Assembly (NCBI RefSeq): GCF_014207955.1
Contig: NZ_JACHLK010000001.1
Location: 62,001-126,000 of the forward strand
Origin: Acidovorax soli
GTDB taxonomy: Bacteria; Pseudomonadota; Gammaproteobacteria; Burkholderiales; Burkholderiaceae_C
DNA length: 64,000 bases
Direction of reading: 5' to 3'
This document shows, piece after piece, positions 26,530 through 36,768 of the stretch. The notes beneath the pieces were generated by a model. That model saw only the letters and a program-made list of their open reading frames with translations. It made no database searches and was not told the DNA's origin. Every line of letters begins with the position of its first letter. Positions within the stretch are counted from its first letter, which is position 1. Position numbers and translations under genes: made by a program.

Positions 26530-26964
26530 TTACGGGGCCGGAGGGACCTCGGCCACCGGAGCTGGCGCCTCGTCCTGGGCGGGGCGCACCAGTTCCCACT
26601 TCACGAGCTTGCCATTCTTGAACTCGCAGGTCACGAAGGAGCGGGATCCATCCGTCCAGCGGTACAGCTCGGGCTGGGCACCATCGTCGGACAGCAGCTG
26701 GCCCAGCGAGCGCGTCATGGCCACCACATGCATGAGGTTCACCCCGGGACGCAGCTTGGCATTGAGCATGACGGCGCTGCCAACGTGGCCGATGGGCCGG
26801 TCTGCCGCTTTTTTGAGCACATTCATGAGGCGCGTGAAGTGCAGCAGCGCCCACATCATGAGCCCGCCGCCCACAGCCGCCACGCCCGGCCACCCATATT
26901 GCACATAGCCGAATGCCAGGCCACCCACCGCCGCGAGCGGCACCACGAGATTGCGAAAATTCAT
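26530..26964 (-). CDS. Hypothetical membrane-anchored protein
   Basis: A 144-residue protein with two hydrophobic segments near the start (about 5-23 and 27-44) and a soluble C-terminal part. The latter contains HVVAMTRSLGQLL and a beta-rich WTDGSRSFVTCEFKNGKLV. I do not recognise the family with certainty. The end is rich in Pro, Ala and Glu. It lies 40 bp before ilvE on the same strand and may be the first gene of that operon. Confidence 0.75.
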   Translation of the reverse strand: MNFRNLVVPLAAVGGLAFGYVQYGWPGVAAVGGGLMMWALLHFTRLMNVLKKAADRPIGHVGSAVMLNAKLRPGVNLMHVVAMTRSLGQLLSDDGAQPELYRWTDGSRSFVTCEFKNGKLVKWELVRPAQDEAPAPVAEVPPAP

Positions 26965-27215
26965 GGGCGGTATTGTCTTATGCCCGGCGCGCACAGCCAT
27001 CCGTGAAGACCGCAGGCCGGCAAGGCCCTCCCGGCCACCGCCCCTGGAACCCAACGCAGACTGCGCCTGCGTGGCGGGCACGGCCATTTCGTTGTGCAAA
27101 CGCTACATCAAATGCATGGCTGCGGCCGCCGTATGGCGCAAGCGTGCGCCGCGGTTTACCCTCGCCCGGTTGATACAACCTGATACGCCGGGTGATGCCT
27201 GCGGGAGCACAAGCC

Positions 27216-28979
27216 ATGAAACTGGACGACATACGCCTTTCCCCCAAGCTGTGGGGATCCATCGTGGGCCTGCTGGGTGCCATGCTGCTGGTGTCCCTCT
27301 GGGCCCAGGCCCGGACCGACAGCGTCGTGGGCGAGGCCATGGCCTCGCTGCAGTCCTACGACCAGCGCATCACCCTGGCCCTGCAATGGAAGGGCGCGAC
27401 CGAAACCACGGGCGAGCGCGTGCTGGCCAGCAATTCCACCCCCGATGCGGACCTGACCACGCTGTTCGATGGCCGCGTCAAGGCCGGCGTGACCGGCATC
27501 TCGGCCATCCAGGCCAAGGTGGTGGAACTGGCCACCAGCCCCGCCGACAAAGCGGCCCTGGAGCGGGTGGCGGCCGAACGCACCAAGATCCTCGCCCTGA
27601 ACAAGCAGGCCCGCGAGATCAAGCAGGGCGGCGATGCCGCCGCCTTCAAGACCTTCGTGGAGCGCCAGTACCTGGCGGCCATCGGCAGCTATGTGGACTC
27701 GCTCGAGGCCTTCGTGCAGCTGCAGCAGTCGCAGCGCGACGCCGCCAAGCAGGAAGCCGGCGCCGCCCTGGGCCGCGCACGGGTGCTGGCCTGGGCCATC
27801 CAGGGCCTGGTGTTCGTGCTCGGCCTGGTGCTGTCCTTCCTGCTGGTGCGCTCCATCAGCCGGCCGCTGGACCGCGCGGTGGAACTGGCCGACGCGATTG
27901 CCGGCGGCGACCTCACGGTGCAGGCCAAGGACGACCGGCAGGATGAATTCGGCCATCTGCTGCGCACGGTCTCGCAGATGGCCGAGCGCCTGCGCGCGCT
28001 CGTGTCCGAGGTGCGCACCGGTGTGGATTCGATGTCCAACGCCTCGGTGGAAATCGCCACCGGCAACCACGATCTGTCGTCGCGCACCGAGCAGACGGCC
28101 GCCAACCTGGAGGAAACCGCCGCCAGCATGGAGGAGCTGACCGCCACCGTGACCCAGTCGGCCGATACCGCGCGCCAGGCCAACCAGCTGGCCAGCACGG
28201 CCGCCCAGGCCGCCGGCCGCGGCGGCGAGGTGGTGGCCCAGGTGGTCGACAGCATGCAGACCATCACCAACAGCTCGCGCAAGATCGCCGACATCATCGG
28301 GGTGATCGATTCCATCGCCTTCCAGACCAACATCCTGGCGCTCAACGCCGCGGTGGAAGCCGCGCGCGCCGGTGAGCAGGGCCGCGGCTTTGCCGTCGTG
28401 GCCAGCGAGGTGCGCAGCCTGGCCCAGCGCAGCGCCGAAGCGGCCAAGGAAATCAAGGGCCTGATCACGGCCTCGGTGGAATCGGTGGAGACCGGCTCCG
28501 GACAGGTCACCCAGGCCGGCCAGGCCATGGACGAGATCGTCAGCAGCGTGCGCCGCGTCTCGGACCTGATTGGCGAGATCACGGCCTCCTCGTCCGAGCA
28601 GCGCGACGGCATTGCCCAGGTGAACGTGGCCGTGACCCAGCTCGACCAGATGACGCAGCAGAACGCCGCCCTGGTCGAGGAATCCGCCGCGGCCGCCTCG
28701 TCGCTGCGCGACCAGGCCCAGCGCCTGGCCGAGGTGGTGTCGGTGTTCAACGTGGGCTACCAGCAGCCCGCAGCGGCACCAGCGCCCCGCCGTGCCCCCG
28801 TGGCGGCGCCACGCCCGGTCGCGGCGCCTGCGCCCAAGGTCGCAGCCCCCACGGCTGCCGCCCGCAAGCTGCAGGCCCCCAAGGCGACTACGGCACCCGC
28901 ACCCGCCAAGGCATCCACGCCAGCCCCAACGCCCAAGGCCGCAGCCAAGGGCTCGGACGACGACTGGGAATCGTTCTGA
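27216..28979 (+). CDS. Methyl-accepting chemotaxis protein with C-terminal pentapeptide
   Basis: A 587-residue chemoreceptor. Helix TM1 (about 15-32), a four-helix-bundle-like periplasmic domain of about 155 residues, TM2 (about 190-210), HAMP (about 211-265), then the cytoplasmic signalling coiled coil whose hairpin has the invariant [20 protein letters not shown]. An Ala/Pro/Lys-rich tail of about 65 residues follows and ends in DDDWESF. That final xWxxF resembles the NWETF pentapeptide that tethers CheR and CheB. ATG 27216 follows GGGAGC. No che genes are in the window. Confidence 0.95.
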   Translation: MKLDDIRLSPKLWGSIVGLLGAMLLVSLWAQARTDSVVGEAMASLQSYDQRITLALQWKGATETTGERVLASNSTPDADLTTLFDGRVKAGVTGISAIQAKVVELATSPADKAALERVAAERTKILALNKQAREIKQGGDAAAFKTFVERQYLAAIGSYVDSLEAFVQLQQSQRDAAKQEAGAALGRARVLAWAIQGLVFVLGLVLSFLLVRSISRPLDRAVELADAIAGGDLTVQAKDDRQDEFGHLLRTVSQMAERLRALVSEVRTGVDSMSNASVEIATGNHDLSSRTEQTAANLEETAASMEELTATVTQSADTARQANQLASTAAQAAGRGGEVVAQVVDSMQTITNSSRKIADIIGVIDSIAFQTNILALNAAVEAARAGEQGRGFAVVASEVRSLAQRSAEAAKEIKGLITASVESVETGSGQVTQAGQAMDEIVSSVRRVSDLIGEITASSSEQRDGIAQVNVAVTQLDQMTQQNAALVEESAAAASSLRDQAQRLAEVVSVFNVGYQQPAAAPAPRRAPVAAPRPVAAPAPKVAAPTAAARKLQAPKATTAPAPAKASTPAPTPKAAAKGSDDDWESF

Positions 28980-29018
28980 GCGGAAAGCCCCCGTTGGGCC
29001 ACCCGCTCCCATGGGCCG

Positions 29019-30248
29019 TCACCCCGAGGACGGCCCGCCTGCATGCTCCCTGGCCCAGCGCGCCCGCCAGGCCGCGACCCAATCGAGCACCTGGTCGGCG
29101 GGCATGGGCCGCGCAATGAAGTAACCCTGGGCCAGGTCGCAGCCCGATTTCTGCAGGAAATCCCAGTCCTCGGCGTCTTCCACGCCCTCGGCCACCACCT
29201 CCATGCCCAGCTCCTTGGCCAGGCCCAGGCTGGCAAAGAAAATGGCGCGCAAGGTTTCGTTGTGGTGGGCGCCATGCACGAAACCCTGGTCGATCTTGAG
29301 TTCGTCGAAAGGCACATCGCGCAGCTGTGCCAAGGATGAGTGGCCGGTGCCGAAATCGTCGATGGAGAGCTTGAACCGGCGCAGGCGCAGGCGCGTCAGG
29401 ATCTCCAGCGGCGCCCGCAGATCCTTCATCAATTGGCTTTCCGTCACCTCCAGGACGATGGACTGGGGCTTGACCTCGGCCGCAGCGGCCACGGCGGTGA
29501 TCCGCTCGGGGAATTCCAGGGCATGCAGGTTGTCCATGGACACATTCACGGCCACCTTGAGCGCCAGGCCCTCGCGCGCCCAGGTGGTGCTGTCGCGCAA
29601 CGCCTGGGCCAACACCACCTGGGTGAGCGCATCGATCAATCCATGGGCTTCGGCCAAGCCGATGAACTGGTCCGGGTACACCAGGCCGTCTTCCGGGTGG
29701 CGCCAGCGCACCAGGGTTTCCACGCCCACCACCGCGCCGGTCGAGACCGATACCTTGGGCTGGTAGTGGTTGACCAGCTCACCCGCCTGGATGGCCTGTG
29801 CCAGCCGCTCCACGCCATAGCCCTTGCCGTGCAGGTGCTGGGCGCGCCGTGCCGCAGGCACCCACCGCTCCACCAGCTGGAACAGCGCCTGCGGCGGCAC
29901 GGGCTTTTGCAGGCTGCCCAGCACTTCGATGTGGTGGGCCTGCACCAGCCGGCGGGCCGAGTGCAGGGTGCGCTCATCCTCGCCGCTGACCAGGATCAGG
30001 CTGCCGGTGTAACCGTGCTCGACCAGCTTGCGCACGAACTCCACGCCATCCATGCCGGGCATGTTGAGGTCGCACAGGATGAGCTGCGGCGCCAGCGCGG
30101 CATCGTCCACCCGGTCGAGCGCCGCCTGGCCGTTGTCGCAGGTATCGACCCGGGTGAAGCCCAGGTTGGCCAGTTGCCGGGCCAGGAGCATGAGCATGAA
30201 GGGCTCGTCGTCGAGCACCAGGATGCGGATGTCCGATCGGGCGCTCAT
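29019..30248 (-). CDS. Response regulator with EAL phosphodiesterase domain
   Basis: A 409-residue two-domain protein. Receiver (about 6-125) with Asp60 in LILCDLNMPGMDG and the switch Lys in LQKPVPP. EAL domain (about 145-395): the EAL motif reads ETL (Glu177) in VGVETLVRWRHP. The other catalytic residues are in place: VNVS, LEVTES, SIDDFGTG, ELKIDQ, AEGVED and CDLAQGY. It should hydrolyse c-di-GMP to pGpG under control of phosphorylation. ATG 30248 overlaps the stop of the hybrid kinase (4 nt), so that kinase is its probable partner. Confidence 0.94.
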   Translation of the reverse strand: MSARSDIRILVLDDEPFMLMLLARQLANLGFTRVDTCDNGQAALDRVDDAALAPQLILCDLNMPGMDGVEFVRKLVEHGYTGSLILVSGEDERTLHSARRLVQAHHIEVLGSLQKPVPPQALFQLVERWVPAARRAQHLHGKGYGVERLAQAIQAGELVNHYQPKVSVSTGAVVGVETLVRWRHPEDGLVYPDQFIGLAEAHGLIDALTQVVLAQALRDSTTWAREGLALKVAVNVSMDNLHALEFPERITAVAAAAEVKPQSIVLEVTESQLMKDLRAPLEILTRLRLRRFKLSIDDFGTGHSSLAQLRDVPFDELKIDQGFVHGAHHNETLRAIFFASLGLAKELGMEVVAEGVEDAEDWDFLQKSGCDLAQGYFIARPMPADQVLDWVAAWRARWAREHAGGPSSG

Positions 30249-33238
30249 GGCGTACTGTCCCCCAGGTCGCCGGACAGGATCTCGGCCAGATGCTGGTCGA
30301 CGGTGGCCATCTCCAGCTTGAAATGCTGGAAGGCCAGCGACAGCGCGTCGATCTGCCCCGCCGCGCCCACCTGCTCCATGTCGGCGCACAAGTCCCCCAG
30401 CGCCATGGCGCCCACCGACCGCGCTGCGGACTTGAGCTTGTGCACCGCCGCCACGGTCCTGGCCGCGCTGCCGGCACAGTAGGCCTGCTCCACTTCCTGG
30501 GCAATGCGTGCGGCACTGCTGCGAAAGGCCTGCAGAAACTCGCGCACGACCTGCGGGTCCTCCCCCACCAGGCTGCGCAGGACCTCCACGTCGACCGGGC
30601 CGGCGGGCAGGTGCAGCAGGCCGGGACTGCGCTCCCCCGGGGCCGGCGTGGCCGGCGAGGGCTTGGGCAACCAGCGCTCGAGCAGGTCCTGCAGGTCCGA
30701 CAGGGGGGCAGGCTTGCTCATGTAGTCGTCCATGCCGGCATCCTTGCAGCGCTGCGCCTCTGTCTTGAGGGCATTGGCGGTCAGCGCCAGGATGCGCACG
30801 GGCGGATCGACCGCTTCGGCGGCGTGGATGCGCGCGTTCGCGCGTTCCTGCTCCTCGGCGCGGATTACCGAGGCCAGTTGGTAGCCGTCCATGCCGGGCA
30901 TGTGCAGATCGGTCACGATCAGCGCATAGTCACCGCTGCGCCAGCGTATGAGGGCCTGCAGGCCGTCGCTGGTCAGATCGGCGGTCAGGCCCAGCAGCGA
31001 CAGCTGCTGCATGATGACCTTCTGGTTGATTTCATTGTCTTCCACCACCAGTATCAGCCGGCGCTGGCGGCGTGCCTCTTCGCGCGACAGCGCCAGGGGC
31101 GCCGGGGCATGGCGCGCTGGCGCCAGCGCGCTCTGCTCGTCCTGGCAGGGCACACGCCCCGCCGCCATGGCCACGGCACGCAACAGCGCAGCACGCGTCA
31201 GCACATTGCCATCCACGGAGATGCGGTCCGCATCGAACTGCGGTGGGTAGCGGTGGGGGCCATGGCCGATGACCACGAAGTGCTGGGTCAGCCCCGGGTT
31301 GGAACGCGCGATGGCGCGCAGGCGATCAAGCGATGCGGGGCTGTCGGCCTCGGTGTTGACCACCCAGACCCAGGGCCCGGGCGCCAGGCTGGGTGCCAGC
31401 CGCCCGGCCGCCTCCAGGCTCGCCACATGCCGTGTGTGCGCGCCCGCATTCGCCAGGTAGGTCACCAGGTCTCCAGACAGCGTCTTGCCGTTGCCGATGA
31501 TGAGGCAGGACAGGCCGGCCACCAGGGAGGGGGGTGGGGCGGCCCCGTCTTGCGCGCCTGCAGTACCGTCCTGTGCGCCTGCAGCGCGCGCAAAGGGCAG
31601 GCGCAGCGTGAAGGTGGACCCCGCACCGGGCGCGCTGACCACGGCGATGCTGCCCCCCATGCGCTGCGCCAGGTTGCCGGAAATGGCCAGCCCCAGCCCG
31701 GTGCCGCCAAAACGCCGCGTGGTGGACACATCCGCCTGCGTGAAGGCCGTGAACAGCGTCGCCAGTGTGGCCTCGCCCATGCCGATGCCGTTGTCGATGA
31801 CCTGGAATTCCAGGGTAACGCTCTGAGCGCCTTGCTCCACCAACACGGCGCGCACCGCCACGCGGCCGGTGGTCTTTCCGCCCGCGGAGAACTTGATCGC
31901 GTTGTTCACCAGGTTGATCAGTATCTGGCGCAGGCGCAAGGCGTCCCCGAGCACCAGGCCGGGGATTTCGGGGTCGGTGAACAGGCTCAGTTCGACGCCC
32001 TGCTTCTCGGCCAGGCGGTTGAGCATCACGCACACCTTCTCGACCACCTCTCCCACAGCCATGGGCTCGCTTTCCACGTCCATGTGGCCGGCCTCGATCT
32101 TGGAGAAATCCAGGATGTCCTCGATGATGCTCAGCAGCGAGAACGCGGACTCGCGGATCAGGTCCACCATCGCCACCTGCGGGCTTTTCAGGCTGGAGCA
32201 CGCCAGCACGTCGATCATGCCGATGACGCCGTTCATGGGGGTGCGGATTTCATGGCTCATCGCGGCCAGGAAGTTGGACTTGGCCTGGGCCGCCGCGTCG
32301 GCCTCGTTGCGCGCCACTTCGAGCTCTGCGCTGCGCTGGCGTTCGCGCGCATGGGCCGTGGCCAGCTCGCCATAGAGGCGGCTGCTCTCCAGCAGCAGCA
32401 CGATGAGTACAAAAGACGAGGCCAGCAGCCCGTACACCCGCCCGCCATAGAAGCCCAGGTCAAAGCGCGCCCCGTTGAGCACCGAGGACAGGGCGATGTC
32501 CAGCAGCCAGGCCACGAGGGTCACCATCAGCCACAGGTCCAGCACGCTGTGCGCCTTTCTCCACAGGGCCAGCAAGGCCACCAGCGACAGGATCCAGGTG
32601 CACACGGCCACCAGGAGCTTGCCCGAGTCGTCCTGGTTGCCGCGCATCAGTACGGGCAAAGCGTCATGGCCGGCGGTGCTCAGCAACACCAGCGCCAACG
32701 CCAGCGCCAGGGTGCACAGGATGGCCCCTACGATGCTGCGGCGCACCGAACCCTTCGCCGGTGCATGGGCACCCGCGCGCAGGCCCGACCGACCCTTCCA
32801 ATGGACATAGGCGAGAACAAACAGCGGAAAGCCGCCATGCCACAGGAAATACAGCCATGCCGTGGTTTGCGGACCAGCGCCCAGGGCGCCACCGGGTGCA
32901 AACAGCCCGGGGAAGCTCAGCCCGTGCGCCACCGCCATGCAGGCGCAGAACAGGTAGCCCGCCCCCAGCACCAGCAATGCACGGGAGCGCAGAAAGCTGT
33001 ACTGCCCGAACAACAGCACGGTGGTGATCAGGTCGCTGGTGACCAGGGCGGTCTGGTAGATGGGGATGAAGGCGCCCACCTGCGGCAAGGCCACGCGCGC
33101 AAAGGGCGCAATGGCCAGGAAGATCAGCAGGGAAGCAAAAATCGCGGCAACGGCCACGCGCCGCTGGCGTGTGTCTGCATCCAGCGTGGACAGAAAGGCC
33201 GATCCGCTGTCAGAAGGCGAACCCAGAGAATGCTCCAT
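30245..33238 (-). CDS. Hybrid histidine kinase with MASE4, receiver and Hpt domains
   Basis: A 997-residue membrane kinase. The N-terminal MASE4-type sensor has about seven helices (about 25-290), with AFIPIYQ, GYLFCACMAVAHGLSFPGLF and a WHGGFP motif. HisKA has His329 in SHEIRTPMNGVIGM; the ATPase domain lies at about 430-555. A degenerate receiver-like segment (about 575-695) lacks a clear Asp pocket. A true receiver has Asp777 in LIVTDLHMPGMDGY. The C-terminal Hpt domain has His933 in AVHKLKSAARSVGAM. So a full His-Asp-His relay ends in the protein and can feed Asp60 of the EAL regulator encoded next, with which it overlaps by 4 nt. ATG 33238 follows GGGAGG. Confidence 0.92.
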   Translation of the reverse strand: MEHSLGSPSDSGSAFLSTLDADTRQRRVAVAAIFASLLIFLAIAPFARVALPQVGAFIPIYQTALVTSDLITTVLLFGQYSFLRSRALLVLGAGYLFCACMAVAHGLSFPGLFAPGGALGAGPQTTAWLYFLWHGGFPLFVLAYVHWKGRSGLRAGAHAPAKGSVRRSIVGAILCTLALALALVLLSTAGHDALPVLMRGNQDDSGKLLVAVCTWILSLVALLALWRKAHSVLDLWLMVTLVAWLLDIALSSVLNGARFDLGFYGGRVYGLLASSFVLIVLLLESSRLYGELATAHARERQRSAELEVARNEADAAAQAKSNFLAAMSHEIRTPMNGVIGMIDVLACSSLKSPQVAMVDLIRESAFSLLSIIEDILDFSKIEAGHMDVESEPMAVGEVVEKVCVMLNRLAEKQGVELSLFTDPEIPGLVLGDALRLRQILINLVNNAIKFSAGGKTTGRVAVRAVLVEQGAQSVTLEFQVIDNGIGMGEATLATLFTAFTQADVSTTRRFGGTGLGLAISGNLAQRMGGSIAVVSAPGAGSTFTLRLPFARAAGAQDGTAGAQDGAAPPPSLVAGLSCLIIGNGKTLSGDLVTYLANAGAHTRHVASLEAAGRLAPSLAPGPWVWVVNTEADSPASLDRLRAIARSNPGLTQHFVVIGHGPHRYPPQFDADRISVDGNVLTRAALLRAVAMAAGRVPCQDEQSALAPARHAPAPLALSREEARRQRRLILVVEDNEINQKVIMQQLSLLGLTADLTSDGLQALIRWRSGDYALIVTDLHMPGMDGYQLASVIRAEEQERANARIHAAEAVDPPVRILALTANALKTEAQRCKDAGMDDYMSKPAPLSDLQDLLERWLPKPSPATPAPGERSPGLLHLPAGPVDVEVLRSLVGEDPQVVREFLQAFRSSAARIAQEVEQAYCAGSAARTVAAVHKLKSAARSVGAMALGDLCADMEQVGAAGQIDALSLAFQHFKLEMATVDQHLAEILSGDLGDSTP

Positions 33239-33401
33239 GGCCAACGCAGCCTCCCTCTGCAATCGCTACCGGCGCCGCAGGTGCCTCTGAAGCGGGCATT
33301 GGCGGACGCCGGGCAGATTCGTCCAATGGACCCGAACCAGCTTAGTCCAAGTGCCCTGCAGGAGCAAGGAAAATGCTGCCGGGCCGGTCCGGGGAAGGGC
33401 G

Positions 33402-34781
33402 TTAGCCCATTTCACGCACCACGTTCATCGCCTCTTCCACGCGCTCCACGGCGTGGATGGTGAGGCCTTCGATGGGCTTCTTGGGCGCATTCGCCTTGGG
33501 CACCACGGCCACGCTGAAGCCGAGCTTGGCGGCCTCTTTGAGCCGCTCCTGACCACGCGGCGCGGGCCGCACCTCGCCGGCCAGGCCCACCTCGCCAAAC
33601 GCCAGAAAACCGCGCGGCAGCGCCTTGCCGCGCAGGCTGGAGGTGATGGACAGCATCACCGCCAGGTCGGCCGCAGGCTCGCTGATGCGCACGCCGCCCA
33701 CGGCGTTCACGAACACGTCCTGGTCCATGCAGGCCACGCCCGCATGGCGGTGCAGCACGGCCAGCAGCATGGCCAGGCGGTCCTTGTCCAGGCCCACGGA
33801 CAGGCGCCGCGGGCTCGGGCCACCGCTGTCCACCAGGGCCTGGATCTCCACCAGCATGGGGCGCGTGCCTTCGAGCGTGACCATGACGCAGCTGCCCGGC
33901 ACGGGCTCGCTGTGCTGGCTCAAGAAGATCGCGCTGGGGTTGCTCACGCCCTTGAGGCCCTTTTCCGTCATGGCGAACACGCCGATCTCGTTGACGGCAC
34001 CGAAGCGGTTCTTGATGGCACGCACCATGCGGAACTGGCTGTGCGTGTCGCCCTCGAAGTACAGCACCGTGTCCACCATGTGCTCGAGCACGCGTGGGCC
34101 GGCCAGCGCCCCCTCCTTGGTGACATGGCCCACCAGCACGATGGCCACGCCCGTGGACTTGGCCGCGCGTGTGAGGTGGGCCGCGCATTCGCGCACCTGG
34201 GCCACGGAGCCGGGGGCCGAGGTGAGCTGGTCGGAGTACACGGTCTGGATGGAGTCGATCACCGCCACGGCGGGCTGGGTGGATTCGATGGTGGCGAGGA
34301 TCTTTTCGAGCTGGATCTCGGCCAGCACGTTGACCTGACTGTGGTCCAGCCCCAGCCGGCGCGAGCGCAGCGCCACCTGGGAGCCGCTCTCCTCGCCCGT
34401 CACGTACAGCGTGGGCAGGCCCATGCGCTGCAGGGCATCGAGCGCCTGCAGCAGCAGGGTGGATTTGCCGATGCCCGGGTCACCCCCGATCAGCACCACA
34501 CCGCCTTCGACAATGCCCCCGCCCAGCACGCGATCGAGCTCATCGATGCCACTGGCCGTGCGCTCCACGTCGCTGGCCTCGATGGCCGACAGCGGCATCA
34601 CCGCCTGGGCCTGGGCCAGGCCCGCATGCTGCGGCGTGCTGTAGCGGTTCTTGCCCGGCCCGGCCTCGGCCACCTGCTCGATCAGCGAGTTCCAGGCGCC
34701 GCAGGACGGGCACTTGCCCAGCCAGCGCGGGCTGGTGCCGCCGCATTCGGTGCAGGTGAAAACGGTCTTGTCCTTGGCCAT
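33402..34781 (-). CDS. radA: DNA repair protein RadA
   Basis: A 459-residue RecA-like ATPase that helps branch migration during recombination repair. The N-terminal C4 zinc finger (CTECG...CPSCG, residues 10-28) is followed by Walker A GGDPGIGKSTLL (about 99-110), then the RadA-specific KNRFG motif, then a C-terminal Lon-like domain with DVFVNAVGGVRISEPAADLA. Usual length (E. coli 460). Probably monocistronic. Confidence 0.97.
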   Translation of the reverse strand: MAKDKTVFTCTECGGTSPRWLGKCPSCGAWNSLIEQVAEAGPGKNRYSTPQHAGLAQAQAVMPLSAIEASDVERTASGIDELDRVLGGGIVEGGVVLIGGDPGIGKSTLLLQALDALQRMGLPTLYVTGEESGSQVALRSRRLGLDHSQVNVLAEIQLEKILATIESTQPAVAVIDSIQTVYSDQLTSAPGSVAQVRECAAHLTRAAKSTGVAIVLVGHVTKEGALAGPRVLEHMVDTVLYFEGDTHSQFRMVRAIKNRFGAVNEIGVFAMTEKGLKGVSNPSAIFLSQHSEPVPGSCVMVTLEGTRPMLVEIQALVDSGGPSPRRLSVGLDKDRLAMLLAVLHRHAGVACMDQDVFVNAVGGVRISEPAADLAVMLSITSSLRGKALPRGFLAFGEVGLAGEVRPAPRGQERLKEAAKLGFSVAVVPKANAPKKPIEGLTIHAVERVEEAMNVVREMG

Positions 34782-34907
34782 GGTGTCGGGTGTCGTGAAG
34801 CGGGTGGGTGACTATAGCGGCCGGCAAATGCCCTGTGCACCGGTGCGTGGCCGCAGGCTCCCGTACGATGTCGCCCTGGCACACGACGGACCGACGGACA
34901 CGCACGC

Positions 34908-35735
34908 ATGCACACCCCCACCAACACCTTCAAGCAGGCCATGGCCGAGGGCCGTACCCAGCTCGGCCTGTGGCTGGGCCTGGCCGATGCCTACAGCACC
35001 GAGATCCTGGCCGGCACGGGCTACGACTGGCTGCTGCTCGACGGCGAGCACGCGCCCAACGACCTGCGCTCGCAGCTGCACCTGCTGCAGGCCGTGGCCA
35101 GCGCCACCAGCGCACTGCCCGCTGGGGCGCAGCCGCCCCACCCCATTGCGCGCGTGCCCGTGGGCGACACGGCGCTGATCAAGCAGTACCTGGACATCGG
35201 CGCCACCACCCTCCTCGTACCCATGGTGGATACGGCCGAGCAGGCGCGCGGGCTGGTGCGCGCCACGCGCTATGCGCCCGAAGGCGTGCGCGGCATGGGC
35301 AGCGCACTGGCGCGTTCGTCGCGCTGGCAGGCCTACCCCAACTATGTGCACGAGGCCAATGCCCAGATCTGCCTGCTGGTGCAGGCCGAGACGGTGCAGG
35401 CGATGGAGAACCTTGATGCCATCGCCGCGGTGCCCGGCGTCGACGGCGTGTTCATCGGCCCGGCGGACCTGTCGGCTTCGATGGGCCACCCGGGCAACCC
35501 CGGCCACCCCGATGTGCAGGCCGCCATCCACGAGGGCATTGCGCGCATCCTGCGCGCGGGCAAGGCGCCCGGCATCCTCGCCACCAACGAGGTCCAGGCG
35601 CGCCAGTGGCTGGCGGCGGGCGCACGCTTTGTGGCCGTGGGCATCGACACCATGCTGCTGGCCAGTGCAGCCCGGCAGCTGCTGGCGCGCTTTCGCCCGG
35701 ACGGGGCTGCGCAGGCACGCCCCAACGGCTATTGA
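34908..35735 (+). CDS. HpcH/HpaI-family aldolase
   Basis: A 275-residue class II (metal-dependent) aldolase that cleaves or forms 4-hydroxy-2-oxo acids, giving pyruvate and an aldehyde. Motifs: LGLWLGL at the start, [13 protein letters not shown] with the base His, PMVDTAEQA, and [17 protein letters not shown] with the metal acidic residues. Length fits HpaI. It heads a three-gene run with a PanE-like reductase (33 bp on) and a GST (22 bp on). Together these suggest handling of a keto or aromatic breakdown product; the exact substrate is not evident. Confidence 0.9.
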   Translation: MHTPTNTFKQAMAEGRTQLGLWLGLADAYSTEILAGTGYDWLLLDGEHAPNDLRSQLHLLQAVASATSALPAGAQPPHPIARVPVGDTALIKQYLDIGATTLLVPMVDTAEQARGLVRATRYAPEGVRGMGSALARSSRWQAYPNYVHEANAQICLLVQAETVQAMENLDAIAAVPGVDGVFIGPADLSASMGHPGNPGHPDVQAAIHEGIARILRAGKAPGILATNEVQARQWLAAGARFVAVGIDTMLLASAARQLLARFRPDGAAQARPNGY

Positions 35736-35768
35736 ATCAACCGACAACGACAGCAAGAGACAACGACG

Positions 35769-36746
35769 ATGAAAGCATGTATCTACGGTGCCGGCGCCAT
35801 TGGCGGCTGGATTGGCCTGGCCCTGGCCCAGGCAGGCTGCGAGGTGAGCCTGGTGGCGCGCGGCGCCACGCTCGCGGCGCTGCAATCCGACGGCTTGCGC
35901 CTGCGCCGCCCGGACGGCAGTGTCACCAGCGCCCCCGTGCGCGCCAGCGACAGCCCTGCCGCCCTGGGCGTGCAGGACCTGGTGGTCATCGCAGTGAAGG
36001 CGCCTGGCCTGCCCGAGGTCGCACGCGCCATGGCACCACTGATCGGCCCGCAGACGGTGGTGCTGACCGCCATGAACGGCGTGCCCTGGTGGTTTCTCGA
36101 TGGCTGCGGCGGCGCGGCCCGGGGCCGCACGCTGGAGTCGGTGGACCCGGGTGGTGCCATTGCGCGCGCCATTCCCGCGCGCCAGGTGCTGGGCAGCGTG
36201 GTGCATGCCAGTTGCTCGGTGGAGGCGCCGGGCTTCGTCAAGCAGCATTTCGGCAACCGCCTGATCGTGGGCGAGCCCGATGGCAGCGCCAGCGCGCGGC
36301 TGCAAGCGCTGGCCGAGGTGCTGCAACGCGGCGGCATCGAGGTGGAAGTCTCCACGAACATCCAGAAGGACATCTGGTTCAAGCTCTGGGGCAACCTCAC
36401 GGTGAACCCGATCAGCGCGCTCACGGGCGCCACCACCGACCGCATCCTCGATGACGAGCTGGTGCGCGGCTTTGTCTCGGCCGTGATGCTGGAGGCCAAG
36501 GCCATAGGCGCCCAGCTCGGCCTGCCCATCGACCAGCAACCCGAAGACCGCCATGCCGTGACGCGCAAGCTCGGCGCCTTCAAGACCTCGATGCTGCAGG
36601 ACGTGGAGGCCGGCAAACCCGTGGAGATCGACGCTCTGGTGGGCGCCGTCCACGAGCTTGGGCAGATCACCAACACACCGACCCCGCACACGGGCGCACT
36701 GCTCGGCCTCGCCCGCCTGATGGCCCGCACCCGCGGTTTGTACTGA
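35769..36746 (+). CDS. 2-dehydropantoate 2-reductase family protein
   Basis: A 325-residue NADPH-dependent ketopantoate-reductase-like enzyme. The dinucleotide motif GAGAIGG lies at residues 7-13, the conserved Lys in NIQKDIWFKLWGNL is the catalytic lysine of the family, and PISALTGATTDR follows. Such enzymes reduce 2-dehydropantoate to pantoate for CoA, but many paralogues act on other 2-keto acids. Its place between an aldolase and a GST makes a catabolic paralogue more likely than PanE itself. Confidence 0.85.
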   Translation: MKACIYGAGAIGGWIGLALAQAGCEVSLVARGATLAALQSDGLRLRRPDGSVTSAPVRASDSPAALGVQDLVVIAVKAPGLPEVARAMAPLIGPQTVVLTAMNGVPWWFLDGCGGAARGRTLESVDPGGAIARAIPARQVLGSVVHASCSVEAPGFVKQHFGNRLIVGEPDGSASARLQALAEVLQRGGIEVEVSTNIQKDIWFKLWGNLTVNPISALTGATTDRILDDELVRGFVSAVMLEAKAIGAQLGLPIDQQPEDRHAVTRKLGAFKTSMLQDVEAGKPVEIDALVGAVHELGQITNTPTPHTGALLGLARLMARTRGLY

Positions 36747-36768
36747 CTTTCCACTTCACCACGCAACC

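Noticed and set aside
30290..33463. Long plus-strand open frame of over 1000 codons
   Set aside because: Antisense to the hybrid kinase, whose domains and catalytic residues are all in order; no domain in the plus frame.
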